Source of the DNA: Protonemura montana
Lineage: Eukaryota; Arthropoda; Insecta; Plecoptera; Nemouridae
Direction of reading: 5' to 3'
DNA: 64,000 nt
NCBI GenBank assembly: GCA_947568835.1
Contig: OX387605.1
Location: 17,736,418-17,800,417, forward strand
Shown here piece after piece: positions 49,413 to 61,159 of the stretch (position 1 is its first letter; each line of letters begins with the position of its first letter). The notes beneath the pieces are model-generated. The model did no database searches. It worked only from the letters and a program-made list of their open reading frames with translations, and was not told the origin of the DNA. Made by a program: the position numbers and the translations under genes.

Positions 49413-50240
49413 ATGTCAACGCTTTTGGAAAGAGAAGATCGAATCGAAGACTGGAACAAATGGTTGTGCACAAATTTGAAGTGCAGCGTATGTTTTGTTT
49501 TTTGCTCGGATGAAATTTATATCTGCGAATCGGGGCACAACGTGTGCAACGAGTGCCAATCTCGATCTTTGGAACCAGAAACCAATCTCAAATGTTCGCT
49601 ATGCAGAGGAAAAATCAGCTCTAGTCGAAGCCTTTTCGCCGAAAAAGTGAGCCAAGAAGTGTTGTTACCGTGCAAGAATCGTTTCCTCGGCTGCCTGACT
49701 GTCGCTAAAAGCGCCAACATGTCGCAACATTTGCTAGAAGAATGCGACTATACTTACGATTGCAAAGTAGACGTCGGATCTGTGAATGGATCGGAACGCT
49801 ACCGATGCAGTTGGTTGGGACGCCGCTCAGCCCTGTGGCCGCACGTTTTGAGAACGCACCCTGGACAATTCGCGAACGGTGCTTGCTTTGAAAGGGAGCG
49901 GACGCTCAGCGATGAGTTGCCGAGCGACGCGGTTTTAATCAGGAGCGATGGGAGTCTGCTTTGGAGTGTGGTTGAATGGACCGCACACTCAGATCTAGAG
50001 GCGTATGTACAACTGGTCGGTTCCAGGAAAGAAGCGTATCGTTTCAAATACCTATACATTTTCTATCCGAGGGGTAGTTATGTGAACAGATTCACCTACA
50101 AAGGTACGGTGCTAGGCCAAGGAGAGAAAATTGCAAAGGGTTTCAACTCGATGCTACTCAAAAATGACAATTTGTTACTCACTTATCGGGTCGGTAACAA
50201 TTTGAAGTACAATTTAGACCTCGAATTTTTGCTACTTTAG
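49413..50240 (+). CDS. SINA/Siah-family RING E3 ubiquitin-protein ligase
   Basis: 275 residues in one uninterrupted exon, close to the usual 280-315 of animal Siah/Sina proteins. A C3HC4 RING lies at residues 24-64: C24, C27, C38, H42, C45, C48, C61, C64. The spacing C-x3-H-x2-C-x2-C is exactly that of Siah, with a loop longer by a few residues before the last pair. The SIAH double zinc finger follows: C87-x6-C94-x11-H106-x4-C111, then C117, C132-x11-H144-x4-H149. The C-terminal substrate-binding (TRAF-like) domain, about 155-275, is more diverged but keeps LVGSRKEAYRF, equivalent to the LIGTRKQAENF block of Siah. Family members bind an E2 through the RING and mark substrates for proteasomal degradation in the cytosol; the substrate here cannot be inferred. 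The ATG at 49413 is the first in frame before the RING, with G at -3. A TCAGTT initiator-like motif lies at 49299-49304, with no TATA box. The diverged sequence and lack of introns suggest a lineage-specific paralogue or retrogene. Confidence 0.93.
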   Translation: MSTLLEREDRIEDWNKWLCTNLKCSVCFVFCSDEIYICESGHNVCNECQSRSLEPETNLKCSLCRGKISSSRSLFAEKVSQEVLLPCKNRFLGCLTVAKSANMSQHLLEECDYTYDCKVDVGSVNGSERYRCSWLGRRSALWPHVLRTHPGQFANGACFERERTLSDELPSDAVLIRSDGSLLWSVVEWTAHSDLEAYVQLVGSRKEAYRFKYLYIFYPRGSYVNRFTYKGTVLGQGEKIAKGFNSMLLKNDNLLLTYRVGNNLKYNLDLEFLLL

Positions 50241-50464
50241 CTTTATAACACGTTTAAAATAATTTTTTTTTAAAGTTTTATTGGGCAAATTCATTTTTAT
50301 TGTGTCGATTGTTTGCCTTCATAAACCACCTCATTTTATTATCCACAAGCTGTTTAGGTACCTACATAACTATCGTATTCATGAGCGTATAATGTTTGTA
50401 TTAATATCGCATGGTAATTATTTTATTGCTCTCTCTGTGTGTGTTATGGGTTGTTTTACCATTT

Positions 50465-50470
50465 AATAAA
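50465..50470 (+). terminator. Poly(A) signal of the Siah-like gene
   Basis: AATAAA lies 225 bases after the stop codon in an AT-rich 3' region, followed by T/A-rich sequence. It is the first canonical hexamer downstream on this strand. Confidence 0.55.
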
Positions 50471-50479
50471 CTCATCTAT

Positions 50480-51040
50480 TAATTAGATATGCTTCATTGC
50501 ATGAGCACCTTGTTATTCGTAGAATTAAATTCAGTCTTTTCAAAATGGTTGGTTTTATATTGACCTTTGTCACAACCTACCGCTACTTACCTGCCTACCT
50601 ACCTGCCCATGTGCAAGCTCTCGATTTTATCATTGAAAATAATTGACCCTCATCCCGGATGCTAACTATTCTAATCGAATTACTCTAAAATCGATTATAT
50701 ACGTTATGCTTTTTCTAAAAAAAATAACAATAAGCACACAATTTTATAAAAACCTAAACACGCTCAGCGTGCTAAATTGTTTGCAGCTAATGGCAATCCA
50801 TCCCTTCGACAAAAAGCGATAAAGCTCCTCCGATTCGCAGCAATCCTAGACGATATCATGGCTGATAACGAGCTTACCCCCTTCCCTTCCCCGACCCCTT
50901 CCCAGCACTCAGCCATTTCATCGTCACGTCAACCACTGCCGACATGAGATTAACGTACGAGCCAATCTGATTATCACGTGACATTTAGGCGAGTGCCTTG
51001 ACTCGGGCAGCAAACGCACAGGTCGCAGCCTAGGCAAGGT
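50480..51040. other. Region between the Siah-like gene and a promoter candidate
   Basis: No gene. The part from about 50850 on is richer in G+C and includes an E-box palindrome TCACGTGA near 50977. It may be upstream regulatory sequence of the promoter candidate at 51061. Confidence 0.35.
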
Positions 51041-51060
51041 GGAAAACGTACTTATCACGC

Positions 51061-51094
51061 TATAAATACGCTCGGAACTAATATCTGTCATCTA
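51061..51094 (+). promoter_or_regulatory. Candidate TATA/initiator core promoter
   Basis: TATAAATA at 51061-51068 is followed by TCATCT, whose A at 51090 sits 29 bases from the first T of the TATA box. This is the spacing expected for arthropod TATA-Inr promoters. An E-box and a GATA-like TTATCAC lie upstream. The presumed transcript meets an ATG at 51128. It opens a 28-codon frame (MVFLLFFCN...) with a hydrophobic start, ending at 51214. It could be a short peptide gene or the first exon of a gene whose other exons I cannot see. Confidence 0.35.
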
Positions 51095-51127
51095 AACAGT
51101 GAATTATTGTTATTGAACACCCAGAAA

Positions 51128-51214
51128 ATGGTATTTTTACTTTTTTTTTGTAACAGGTTTCAGCTACTCCGGCCATATTTAATGAATATGCGTGTAGTTT
51201 CCACTGGCGCTTAA
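51128..51214 (+). CDS. Hypothetical small ORF downstream of the promoter candidate
   Basis: 28 codons, ATG with A at -3, beginning MVFLLFFCNRFQLL and ending at TAA. The phenylalanine-rich start partly reflects a T run, so it may be meaningless. Supported only by its position about 38 bases after a well-spaced TATA/Inr pair. Confidence 0.15.
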   Translation: MVFLLFFCNRFQLLRPYLMNMRVVSTGA

Positions 51215-53580
51215 CCCTGAAGTCATGAAGGTTTCCTTAAAGGAAGAACATTTTTTTACCTTGTGCCTTGTTCCGTATGCTGTTGTTTTCGTAACCACCC
51301 AAGTACGATGAAAGCAAAGCATAAATCGATACCAACTCTTTGGTGAACCAATTAAGTTGTTTGTTAAAAGGATTTAAACCTAACACTATTCGATTATACA
51401 CTTTTCCCATTTCACGATCACATGCATTTCCTGAAAATAAAGTGATCCTGAGTCCTGACAGCATAATCCTGTGAACAAAACGCTCTATCGAGTAGAGCAG
51501 GATCAGACACCTCCATTCAGTACCTCACCGAGTGAATTCGGTTTGGTTCGTCACCACGGTCTACTCCATTGTTTCTAAATCCCATAATCCTATATACAAC
51601 TCCACTATACGCGGCGACATCGCAGAATTTGGCTGACATCTCCGTGCTGCAGTCATCATCTTAATAATTAATTCCTTGACATAGTAGGCTCAGCCAACAT
51701 CTCATAGATGTCACCCGGTCTGGTCCCTTGGCTATTAGTCAGATGTCAGAGTCCCATTCTGCACAGACGCACGACCATAGCCCGATTCTACCTCAAGGGG
51801 CTTAGCTGGCAACATAATAAGCTGATAAACAACACCCTTGACGAATTAGTGGGGACGAAATCCTATCTTTGGAGATAGCTTAAGCCTTTTCGCGAGATTA
51901 TTGTCCAGATGTTATTAAAAGTAAGATGGAAAGTTCAAATATTGCGTGGGTCTTCATTAGATTGTTACAAATTGGATGCTACTGTGCAGAAGGGATTACG
52001 GTCGCAAATCTCATCCACGAAAATAGCTCATTATTAAACTGAAGTTTATGTGAAATAATATCTTACCCATTTCAATCTGAATCCGAATATCTGTAGAATG
52101 TAGACGAATTTATTTATCTGCGTAGGACAGCGAGTTCTTGCTTTATAAAATATTCTATGCCAGTATCGAACAAGCAATATTTCAACCCTTTTCCCTGTAA
52201 ATACTTTCAAATTCTGGTAGAGGTTTGCGGATTTAATCTTTAATTCAACTACAGTGATAAAGTATCTTCCAGGAGAGGCAAAATTAGTGAAAGATTTCAG
52301 TTGATTTAACTAAGTTGCTGCCATGAAGTGTAGGATAGTCAAGTGAATTTAGTATGCAGAGCATGAAATTGGGGGTATCCCTGGTCTCGGCGAGATCCCA
52401 TCCCCAGGGACTCGGACGAGACTAGGATGGTTGGGTGGTAGGTGGGGTGGGGGGGGGGGGGGGGGCGCTCAAGAATCCGCGCACGCCCAAAAACCGTGAC
52501 TTACTAGGAGCGTGGCCCGGCCAGATACGACGCTGCTGCCGCACGCGAAGATCGGCAACTTTAGCAGACACCGACCAGTGCATTCCTTGGGGTGAAATGG
52601 GTGGGGTGGGGGTGGGGGGTAAAACGCGTTCTAAAACGCGTTACCTGAGAGCAATAATATGCACAAAGTTTGGAAATGGGATATTTTAAAGCTGGCTTCC
52701 ACTGTTGCGTCTCTTTTGTTATTTACGCCTTTACTTAGGCAATCCTTTTAAGAAGAAAGAAAGCCCTTTTCTTCTGAATGCAGGCTACGTTATGAATGCT
52801 AATTTTCACGACAAGCTAAGAAATTTTTCACTCGCATCTAATCCGCGTTTTGTACGAATTGCGTGTGCTTTTCTTATTCTTGTTACATTTTATACGCAAA
52901 GAAAATGTTCCGTCAAAGTCGTGCAATCTAAAAGAAAATATTCACTAAACTAGATAACTTTTTATTAACCTCCTATACAAGTACCGTACGTACAGCCGAA
53001 AATAATGATATTGCACACAAGCGGTTTATATTGCCCCAATAGTTGGAATATTAACTCCTATGTTTCCTTCACGCTATTCATAATTTTCGAGCAAAGATAG
53101 CGAGCATGTGCCTTCGAAACTTTACTCGTTTTAATTTTGCAGGCCTATATTGAAAAATCGTAAAAAAAGTTTCTCTTACAAACGAGTCAGAAATACTAAA
53201 TTTCAAAAGATTCAGTAAAAGAAATAGACAGAAGTTGTGTAATCGGGTACTCAATTTTTTATTACAAAAATCAATTAGTTTGTCTAGCAGTAATGTACAT
53301 GAAAACCATGTCCTGGCACGAACATCAAAAATAGCATTACACTGTCAAAATATTACCCTCAGCCAGTCACCCATGTTGTAGTCTGTGTACACCGCTGTCT
53401 AACGCAACCAACGCCAGGAAAAGGTTCGTGGTACTATTTATCATTTTACGCGCATGCATTTGTGAAATGACAACCACAAGTCCCTCTCTTTGAGCTCTTG
53501 CGGTCCCTAGTCCTGCATCTGGCTCAGGACATAAAATCTGCACGCACGCACACACTCTTTGATAGGATCAAACCCAGAAG
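51215..53580. other. Gene-poor stretch with G-rich tracts
   Basis: Apart from the G-rich tract at 52428-52619 no feature is supported. Short open frames of up to about 84 codons overlap in it and match no family. Confidence 0.45.
52428..52619 (+). other. G-rich tracts with strong G-quadruplex potential
   Basis: A run of 17 G at 52449-52465 lies in GGT-rich sequence. About 120 bases later GGGTGGGGTGGGGGTGGGGGG (last G at 52619) is a canonical four-run quadruplex motif. The segment between them is CpG-rich. Confidence 0.7.
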
Positions 53581-53600
53581 TTTTGACGAGCTCGTCAAAA
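53581..53600. repeat. Perfect 20-bp palindrome
   Basis: TTTTGACGAG followed immediately by its exact complement, centred on GAGCTC. No flanking duplication or second copy was noticed in the window. Confidence 0.9.
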
Positions 53601-53872
53601 ATGTACCTTCTGCTTTTGCAAACAAAAACACGTGCCTCTAGGCGGCAACCAATGTGTCCAGTTTCTGGCAAACTCTACCCTGTCGTAGTACGTCCAACGG
53701 TATGTTTTGGCAAGTCTTGACTCAACGGCCAGCAGCGCTAATAACATAACGAACCTGGCTAGCGAGCCAGCTATGTCCTAAAACAGACTAAAAGTATTAT
53801 GACCTAAACGCTTTCTTAATTCAATCTTCACTACTTCAATTTCAGTCTCAAGAAAAAAAACAAGTCGCAGAG

Positions 53873-53912
53873 TCATCCCGAATCGGTGGGAATAGAACGC
53901 GGGATCCCTTAA
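53873..53912 (-). repeat. SINE relic related to 40440-40540
   Basis: On the minus strand GGGATCCCGCGTTCTATTCC then CACCGATTCGGGATGA aligns loosely with the B-box and tail of the 40.5-kb SINE (GGTTCTATTCC-like B box). Short and eroded. Confidence 0.3.
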
Positions 53913-54801
53913 ATCCAAGTGAAAAGTAATTCAACAAGCGGCAACTTCTCAAGTGTACCAGTGCCACACTGTTTTCTTTTCTTTCCAGGTAGTTAGTAGC
54001 CACCCAGACATCGCTAGATAAAGCTAGGCGTATACAATCATCATGTCGCTTGGGAATGAATGGCTATCGACACCTGGTGTGCTCATGGTCCGGCTTATCC
54101 TGATCTAGTCTTGTAGCCTGTAGTCTAGTCTACTCCATGTCGTGCAGCGTGCCACCAGCACGCTTCACAAGCGGGTAAACTGTCTAGGTATGATTGCCAG
54201 CGTATGTCGAGCATGAAATTGATCGGCCATAGTCGATAGCATACAGAAAACATCCCCTACAGCACCCTTACACATAGGGTTCATCCGCACGTTAATTAAC
54301 AGCAAACCCATTCTAATTATTCTATACTCCTGAGTGGCATTAAACCCCCTTGATTGGATTATGACGGATGAAGACAGTATCTCCACATCTCATCAACCCG
54401 AAACACCCCTAATGCAACCCCCCCTTTATGGCTGCTCGGACTTTGTTGACTTTACTCTAGGGTCTCATCAGTGGAATCAATGAACTCAGTCAACTGTATT
54501 GTGTTACAAGATGACAATGCATACTCCAGCTACAGAAGCCCATGACTAAGATGGAACGTGCATTGCTTTGAAAATTTTACCCAGAGCTTTCATTGAATAA
54601 CTCTATGAATAGATTTTTTTTTATGAACAAAGTGTCTTCACAATACACGAACTAATTTTCGAAAATTCTTCTCCAACTTTTTTGAATACATAAATACAAA
54701 TCCTCAATCAAAATTTGTAATCTGACTTCCTGGTATAATAAGTTAACTTTTAATTTGATGATAAAATAATCACGGCTCTATTCACCACTAACCAACCGCA
54801 G

Positions 54802-54837
54802 GGAAATGTAAATGGCTTTCAAAAGCAATTACGGCCA
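54802..54837 (+). CDS. Weak candidate 36-bp micro-exon
   Basis: ACCAACCGCAG precedes and GTAAGTATC follows a 36-base segment open in two frames, one reading GNVNGFQKQLRP in phase 0/0. Nothing else supports it. Confidence 0.1.
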
Positions 54838-54959
54838 GTAAGTATCTTAATTAGAGAGCATTTCTCATGTCGTGAACATTTGTGTGTAGACTGTAGACCA
54901 AAAATAAAAAACACCCCTAAATCTTAAACCTTGGTGACTAAGGCCATAATAGCATACTA

Positions 54960-54990
54960 ACCACACAAACACACACACACTCGCACACAA
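54960..54990. repeat. CA-type microsatellite
   Basis: Imperfect (CA)n, followed at about 54998-55012 by a short (GA)n. Another (CA)n lies at 22352-22374. Confidence 0.8.
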
Positions 54991-55009
54991 CCCCGGAGAG
55001 AGAGAAAGA

Positions 55010-58000
55010 GATATAGAAATGGGTTAGAGCACGACAAGCAAAGCCGGGGTGGTTAGCCTCGACGCCAACCTCTGTGGGCAAAAGCCCAATTAAAACGTAG
55101 TACTAGGCGCGTACCCAGTTGTTTTGTTTAGTGCTACCTTCCTTTGAGCAAGTTCTTTCCACCTCACAAAATACACAGTTGCGTCAGTTACGTAAACTGA
55201 GTCAGCTCCTCATGATGATTTTTGTGATGAGCTGTTTTCTGTAAACCGTGGATTTCACACGAGAGTGCGTCGTGCACAGAACTCACGTATGTACGCGTGT
55301 GTGTGCGCGTGCGTGCTTTGTCTCTAATCGGCAGCTTGGAGTTTATTAGATTATCTGAAGAGAGGTTGGATGAAGCTGGTGACGTAGGTACCTTGTACAA
55401 TCGCAATTTGCTCATCGTCAGGTGAACACGAAAGGGTCGGTGGTTGAGTATTTAATTAATTGCGTTATAGAACAGAAATTGAGAGACTGAATAGTGATGT
55501 CGGCCAGTAATTTATTCGAAAAGTAGGGAAAAACTTGAGTGTATATAAGGACTATGGCATAACATTTAGGTAGCGCCTTGTTGACACTTGACAGGTTACG
55601 GAAAGAATTGAATTATGAAAATGTCTTTTGTAATATAATTACTTTTCATAACGACGAGGGGTGATCATGGTAATTTTTGAGGTTAGTCAATTAGGGGGGA
55701 GCGAAGTATAATTAAACGCGATGTGATCATTCCAGAGAAGGTTTTAATTGGCCGGCACCAAAACTCTGCAGGTCTTATCGACATGGTTGACGTTTCGACA
55801 GTCATCTACAGCAAGCACACAATATTGATGGGAAAAATGGATTCCAGCGCGGAAATCTCATCAGCGTGTCGCACGATATGATCGAGATACACCTTCAAAA
55901 GCTGCGTTTCTGAAAAGAAGCTGACGCAATGGCAAAGTAAGAATATCTAACTGCTCTTAACCGACACAGCGAGAGATGACGCAAAAACACCCTCTCTGTT
56001 TGTTCCAAAGCTAGCTAATCGCTGTGACTCTAGGGATGCTGGCTCCAGTTAACGACTTAACTTACTTCTCATTTTTACTCTTTAAGAAGTCACATTAACG
56101 ATTTTTTTTTTAGTGTTTTCTGACAACTGACGCAAGGAATATTATCATCGCTTTTTACGCAAATGCCTGCAAATTGTCACGCAGCGTTACTCGTTATGAA
56201 ACTGACACATTTCATTTTAATTTTGTCAGAGATGGAACGGGTAAGGGCTTTAGAGTATAAACTCTTTATTATGTGCGCGGAAAAATCATATTTGGCATAT
56301 GCCAATTCTACTCCGTGGGTAAAGTAACGTGAATGCCAATTGGCTGTGTATGCTTTTGCCAGAAGCTAGATGTTCTGACGGTAAAACAATTTTACTCTAT
56401 TTGGTTAAGAGTAACAAATATTTACCGAACAGTTTCCGTGTCTCAGCGTCGAATTAGATAGTTAAAACACGTGACTCAAAACACTGCGTCTCTCTGTCAG
56501 ATAGTTTTACTCACTCACTGACTAAGAGAAGAAGACCCGTGCCAAAACTAGCGTGCGAAAATAACGAAAAGCGTATCGTGCATTCCGCATTCACTTCACT
56601 TGATAATTGCTCAACTTTAAATACGAAACATCTGCAGACTGATCATTAAAATATTTCTGGTAGCCTGCATCTGACTCGCCGATAGTTGGATGACTTCTCT
56701 CTAAATCATACTCAGGTAAAATATTCGCCTAGCGTCTGCCAAGGCGAATGCCATGTAAATTTAATTGAGAATTCCTTGCAAACCAGAATCACCGAGACGT
56801 TTTTGGTCCACGAAACGAACAAAAAAACCGTTACATCCCCGAACGTGAACAAATAACAGTAAAAGTAGTTATCATTTCGTAAATCAGAAATAATAAAACG
56901 TAACATGATTGCTTTCTGTAAGTAGCATCTCTGTTTTCTTGCTCCTTTCTCTCTCGAGCAGAAACGGTTAGCTTTTGATTCGAAAGCGCACCCTAGGTTT
57001 TGGTTTGTTTTCCTCGCCTCTAATGGCGGCAGACCCGTAACTGTCGACGAAAATGGCGCTATAGGCTTAACTTTATTTCGCACAACGCAAATGAGAATTA
57101 GCAATACAATCTGCGTGTTTGAGTACACGAAAAGATCACACTAGCTTTAATACCTTTGCATGTGGATAGAGTAGGATGGCAGTACAGGATGTATATATAT
57201 ATATATATGCTGCAAATGACAGAGCATATGCAGAACATAAAAATGCGTACCGTTTGAAAAAAGGGTCCCGGAAAAACATGCAATGCGTCAGCCGGAAAAT
57301 ATTCATCAAGTACCTATCACGTGATCCTTCCTGTGATCTACACATTTGTTGCTAATTAATCATTAAGTGTTTTTTCTTTCTTCGCATAAATAATGGTATA
57401 GTTACATATCGTGTACATGCCTTTTTTAATTTCTGGCGTACATGTTATCAGAATGCGTTAACTGTCTCACCCTGCAGGAATCTACTAACTAATTTATCGT
57501 ATTACTTTGGATCGCTTTCAAATCAAAATATCTGTAAAGTCGCCTTAAAGCCTCCAGTCGTTTTCTGTGGGTTGCCGCAGAGAGCGACAAAGTCTCTTGT
57601 CCGGTTACCAAAAGTGCCCATGTTCGCGTGCAATCTCACTTTCTGCACATTCTACGCGAAGCGAGCCCAGCCTAAGGTAGAAGTGATAGATCACCCTTCT
57701 GCTGTCTCGCCAAATTCAACACCCAACACTGATCCTTATAAATGATTCCAGATGCAATTTGTATCTCAACAATACCATGTGGAAAACAAGAAAGGAAATT
57801 ACGAAACAGCAACGTCTTAAATGAAAAGATCCCGATTCAAAAGACTTGAAATTATAAGCAAACCCAGTTGTATTAAAATTGAGAATAATGATCTTGTCTT
57901 ACGCAGCTCTGTTTTAAATGTATAGTAATATATATGTATCCAAGATAGGTGTGGTAAAATAAAAGCTGTATTTATTTCGCGTCACAAGTCCCTAGGGAGT

Positions 58001-58320
58001 GTCATGCGACGTCATGTCAATTAAAAGAGAATACTGAACCGGGACGCGAAGCAAACGACAAATCTGATTACATTTTATTAACTTTGTTAGCCGTTTCACA
58101 AAGTCGACATTCCGAGCCACTCTCTGCCATCTCGCGTACACCACGACCGAGTCATCATTTTACAAATTACACTTATTATACATTTTAAGGATTGAATTGA
58201 GTCGCTGCTTTCAAAGAGTTGCGAATGTGTCTCAGTGCGGAATGCGGATTATACGGAAATGGTTTACAGTTATGTATATCCGCGAAGAAAAATAGTGCGC
58301 CTTGGGGCAAACGACATCAG
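55010..58320. other. No recognisable gene
   Basis: AT-rich sequence with an (AT)n tract at 57192-57208. The longest frame (56712-57128, 138 codons, minus) has no ATG-supported domain and is low-complexity in part; not called. Confidence 0.5.
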
Positions 58321-58325
58321 ACGGC

Positions 58326-58372
58326 GGGCTAGGAACACATGCGACCGCTGGGATTGGATTCGAAAGCCATTA
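58326..58372 (-). repeat. SINE tail relic related to 40440-40540
   Basis: GGGCTAGGAACACATGCGAC then CG, followed by GGATTCGAAAG, matches the plus-strand order GAGCTAG...GGAAACATATGCGACCG and the B-box complement at 40444-40485. It is a separate degraded copy. Confidence 0.35.
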
Positions 58373-59520
58373 GAGGCTTGATCCATCATTCACTATCAGA
58401 CGTTCGGACTCAAAGCATATTATTTCAAGTGAACAGCATTAATCTTGTAGCCAGCCTCATTTGATGGCCAGATATCACCACGGCGTCGAGACCCTGGGAG
58501 CGGTGTTAAATCGACTGTAATGACGTAGAGCACGCTCAGAACGGCGCTAGGCATGGGGGCCCCAAGATATTGCGCACGAAATTTGTTATGGGAAAAGTGG
58601 TGGGAATTTGTTTCGTATCTAAGAATCGCCGAAAAGTGTTAATCGTGTTTGGCATCTTAGAAAACGAGAAATCCTAATAAACCCTCAGCCATTGTGTAAA
58701 GGTGCGTAAATAAAAGAACCTAAAAAATAAGAAACTTTGTCCTCGACAGAAAAGCTTAGTGTCGGACCTAATGCGCTGATCGAAAGTAAACCCCAGCTTT
58801 CCTTTCTCTATCGAACAGAAAGAAAAAAATGACAGGAAAGGGGGTTTTCTTTTCCCTGAATAAAGAAGCTCCGCAGTTTGTCGTTTCCCGTTCTAACCCC
58901 TAGCATGCATCGAGTGGCGACCGCCATCGGCAGTGTCGGCCGCCTCGTCTCTTCACGTCAGCTGTAATCGGCTAATCGAGTGCACAGCCACTGGATGTCC
59001 AGCGGCGCACCCACAACACCACCCCCAGAGAGCTCTCCTCCCCTATTTTCGGGACCCCCGGGGAGGCTTTTGTCGAATGAGCTAAAAACAAGTTGATAAA
59101 TCGTTGGCGGGAAAAACGATGAACCGAAACTGACAGTCGTAACCGCACGATGGTGATGATTATAAGCCGTAACGATACACTTTATCGCATGGCACGACTG
59201 GTAGATGGAGGGGTGTGAGGCGACGACCGCATGGTTGGGATACAGGGCATTGGGTTTACGATCGCTAGCAAGAAAACCATAAAGAATTTATGGAAAACCT
59301 TACTACGATACTCACTAATGGCCTTCACGAAAAAAAATATATATTATGTTGCTCTGGCACATACTATTTTGTGATCTGTCTCATTTATATAATGATCGTA
59401 GAGAAATATGCTAACAGTTACATTCATTACGTTTTTTATAAAAGCATGTTTGCCTTGAGTGTGGAATAATTTTGTACAAATATTTGGGGGTAAATGGCGC
59501 TATTTTAAATTGAACCGTTA

Positions 59521-59582
59521 CGCCTGAACGCAGCCCGCAGAGCAGAGTGCTCGGCACTGCCACTTAACGGCACCTCCGCCAT
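59521..59582 (-). repeat. Repeat C, copy 3
   Basis: On the minus strand it reads GGCGGAGGTGCCG, then after a short insertion GCTCTGCGGGCTGCGTTCAG and GCG. This matches the two copies near 45.7-45.9 kb. Confidence 0.6.
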
Positions 59583-59639
59583 AAGCAGACTCGATTCGAT
59601 TCATTTTAGAGTTTCTTGCAGATAGAAAATACTTCTGAC

Positions 59640-59960
59640 AGTCTGCGAACGCTTCTTCATCGCTGTTATTAATATATCACCACTTAAATAATAATAAGCA
59701 GCCACTTTTAACAGTGCTAAGTAGTAATGCCATTTCTTGCAACCTTCTCCGCTAATTGTGGCTGCTTTAATGCTGCTCGAGCTTTAATTGGACAGGTAAT
59801 AAAGAAGCGGCAGTTAAATAGTACGGCTAAAAGCTGGTCTCATCCCGACGCCGCCGCGTGTGGGCTGGGGTCGTGCAAGCCCACTTGAAATAAAGAATGC
59901 AGGAGCCCCTTGATGGGTTACCAGAACGTGGCTGGCCCTAGTTGGTTAGCAAATAACGCA
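59640..59960. promoter_or_regulatory. Possible enhancer-like sequence
   Basis: Several TAATTG/TTTAAT homeodomain cores are clustered in moderately complex, non-repetitive sequence (GCTAATTGTGG, CTTTAATTGGAC, TGCTTTAATGC), followed by a CCGACGCCGCCGCG island. Similar site-rich blocks lie at 36530-36650 and 30640-30780. Only conservation data could tell function from chance. Confidence 0.15.
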
Positions 59961-60390
59961 GGCAGGGTCCTATCTTTTTTGCCAAACATTTGCACGCCCT
60001 TTATTTGATCAGGGTCACAATTTACGTAGACACCTGCGCCTTTTTCCCCACAAAATAAGCCAACCAGAGTACCAAAACCACAGTTTAAAATGTACCATCT
60101 ACATGGTTCGTACCAAGACTTATAAATCCACTAGATGGTTTTAGAATCGTCTGGAAAATTAATTTATAAAACTGAAGGGGTGACAACGCTTCGTCCCCAT
60201 GTTTGAGTTAGAAAATTGTGTTTATTTTAAATTCTGAATACGATACGATCAAAATATATAAAGAAGCTGACATACACACCTTTTGTTCCCATCATTCCTT
60301 GAGCGATGATATCATAGTGGGGGGTGGTGGGGGTTACATCTGCAGCACTCCATGAAAGGTTTTGAATATTTGAAGAAGGACGGAATGTCA

Positions 60391-60412
60391 GAGGGTGTCC
60401 CAGTTTACCTCC
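60391..60412. repeat. Possible transposon end fragment
   Basis: GGGTGTCCCAGTTTACCTCC resembles GGGTGTCCC-type ends common in insect interspersed repeats; a looser cousin (CAGGGTACACTTTC) lies near 7361. No partner terminus was located. Confidence 0.2.
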
Positions 60413-61106
60413 ACGAGTCGAGGGAATATAATACTATTGTGTTCTCTATTCCTTATAAACTTGTCAACTTTCAACGAATGCCACCAGTTTATTTGATTTC
60501 CATTTTCACGATCTGACGCTGGCAAGAATTTCCATGAAAAGTCAGCAAACCATTTGCCCACCGCTGCAAGCCGCACGGATGAGGCGAGAACTTGTATTAT
60601 CCTGCTAGAGAGTTCACGCTACCATCCACAGGGGAAGCATATTTTTGGCGGCTATAGACAAGAAATAGTATATATGTACCACAAACTTTCGCCGCAAATC
60701 TTCCGCTACTTTTATCAAGCAAATAATATTACTCGGTAGAAAAATAAACCTAAAATAAAAAAGAGTGTCAGTCACGCACTAAGCTGTTCACATTCTACCG
60801 AGTGCTAGTTAAAATGTGAGGTACCATCCTTTTATAAACATTCTTCGATGATTTATGATTTAACTAATTTATACTTTGTTTTAATCTATGATTTATGCCT
60901 TGCATGACCATTCTTCTGCAATCCCTTTTGCGAGTCTAACCTAACTTTAAGTACAAGCACCAAACACACAAGAAATCCCCGTAGCAGACCACCATTAGGC
61001 TTATAAACGCATTCATACTCGCGAGGTAGACACTGCGGCGAGGAAACGGGTGGCCTCGTTATAGCGTCATGGCGTGAAAATTAATTACACCTGCGAGCGA
61101 GAGCCA

Positions 61107-61155
61107 AGAGCTCGTTAAATGGCAAGCTAGGGCCTGGGTTCGATGCTAGGTATGC
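61107..61155 (+). repeat. tRNA-like relic with shortened spacing
   Basis: GAGCTCGTTAAATGGCAAGC resembles an A box and GGGTTCGATGC a B box (from 61136). Only about ten bases separate them, so the anticodon arm appears deleted. Confidence 0.3.
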
Positions 61156-61159
61156 ACCC

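Noticed and set aside
56712..57128. 138-codon minus-strand open frame
   Set aside because: No domain, low-complexity parts and shared stretches with other frames; length is within chance for AT-rich 64 kb when start codons are relaxed.
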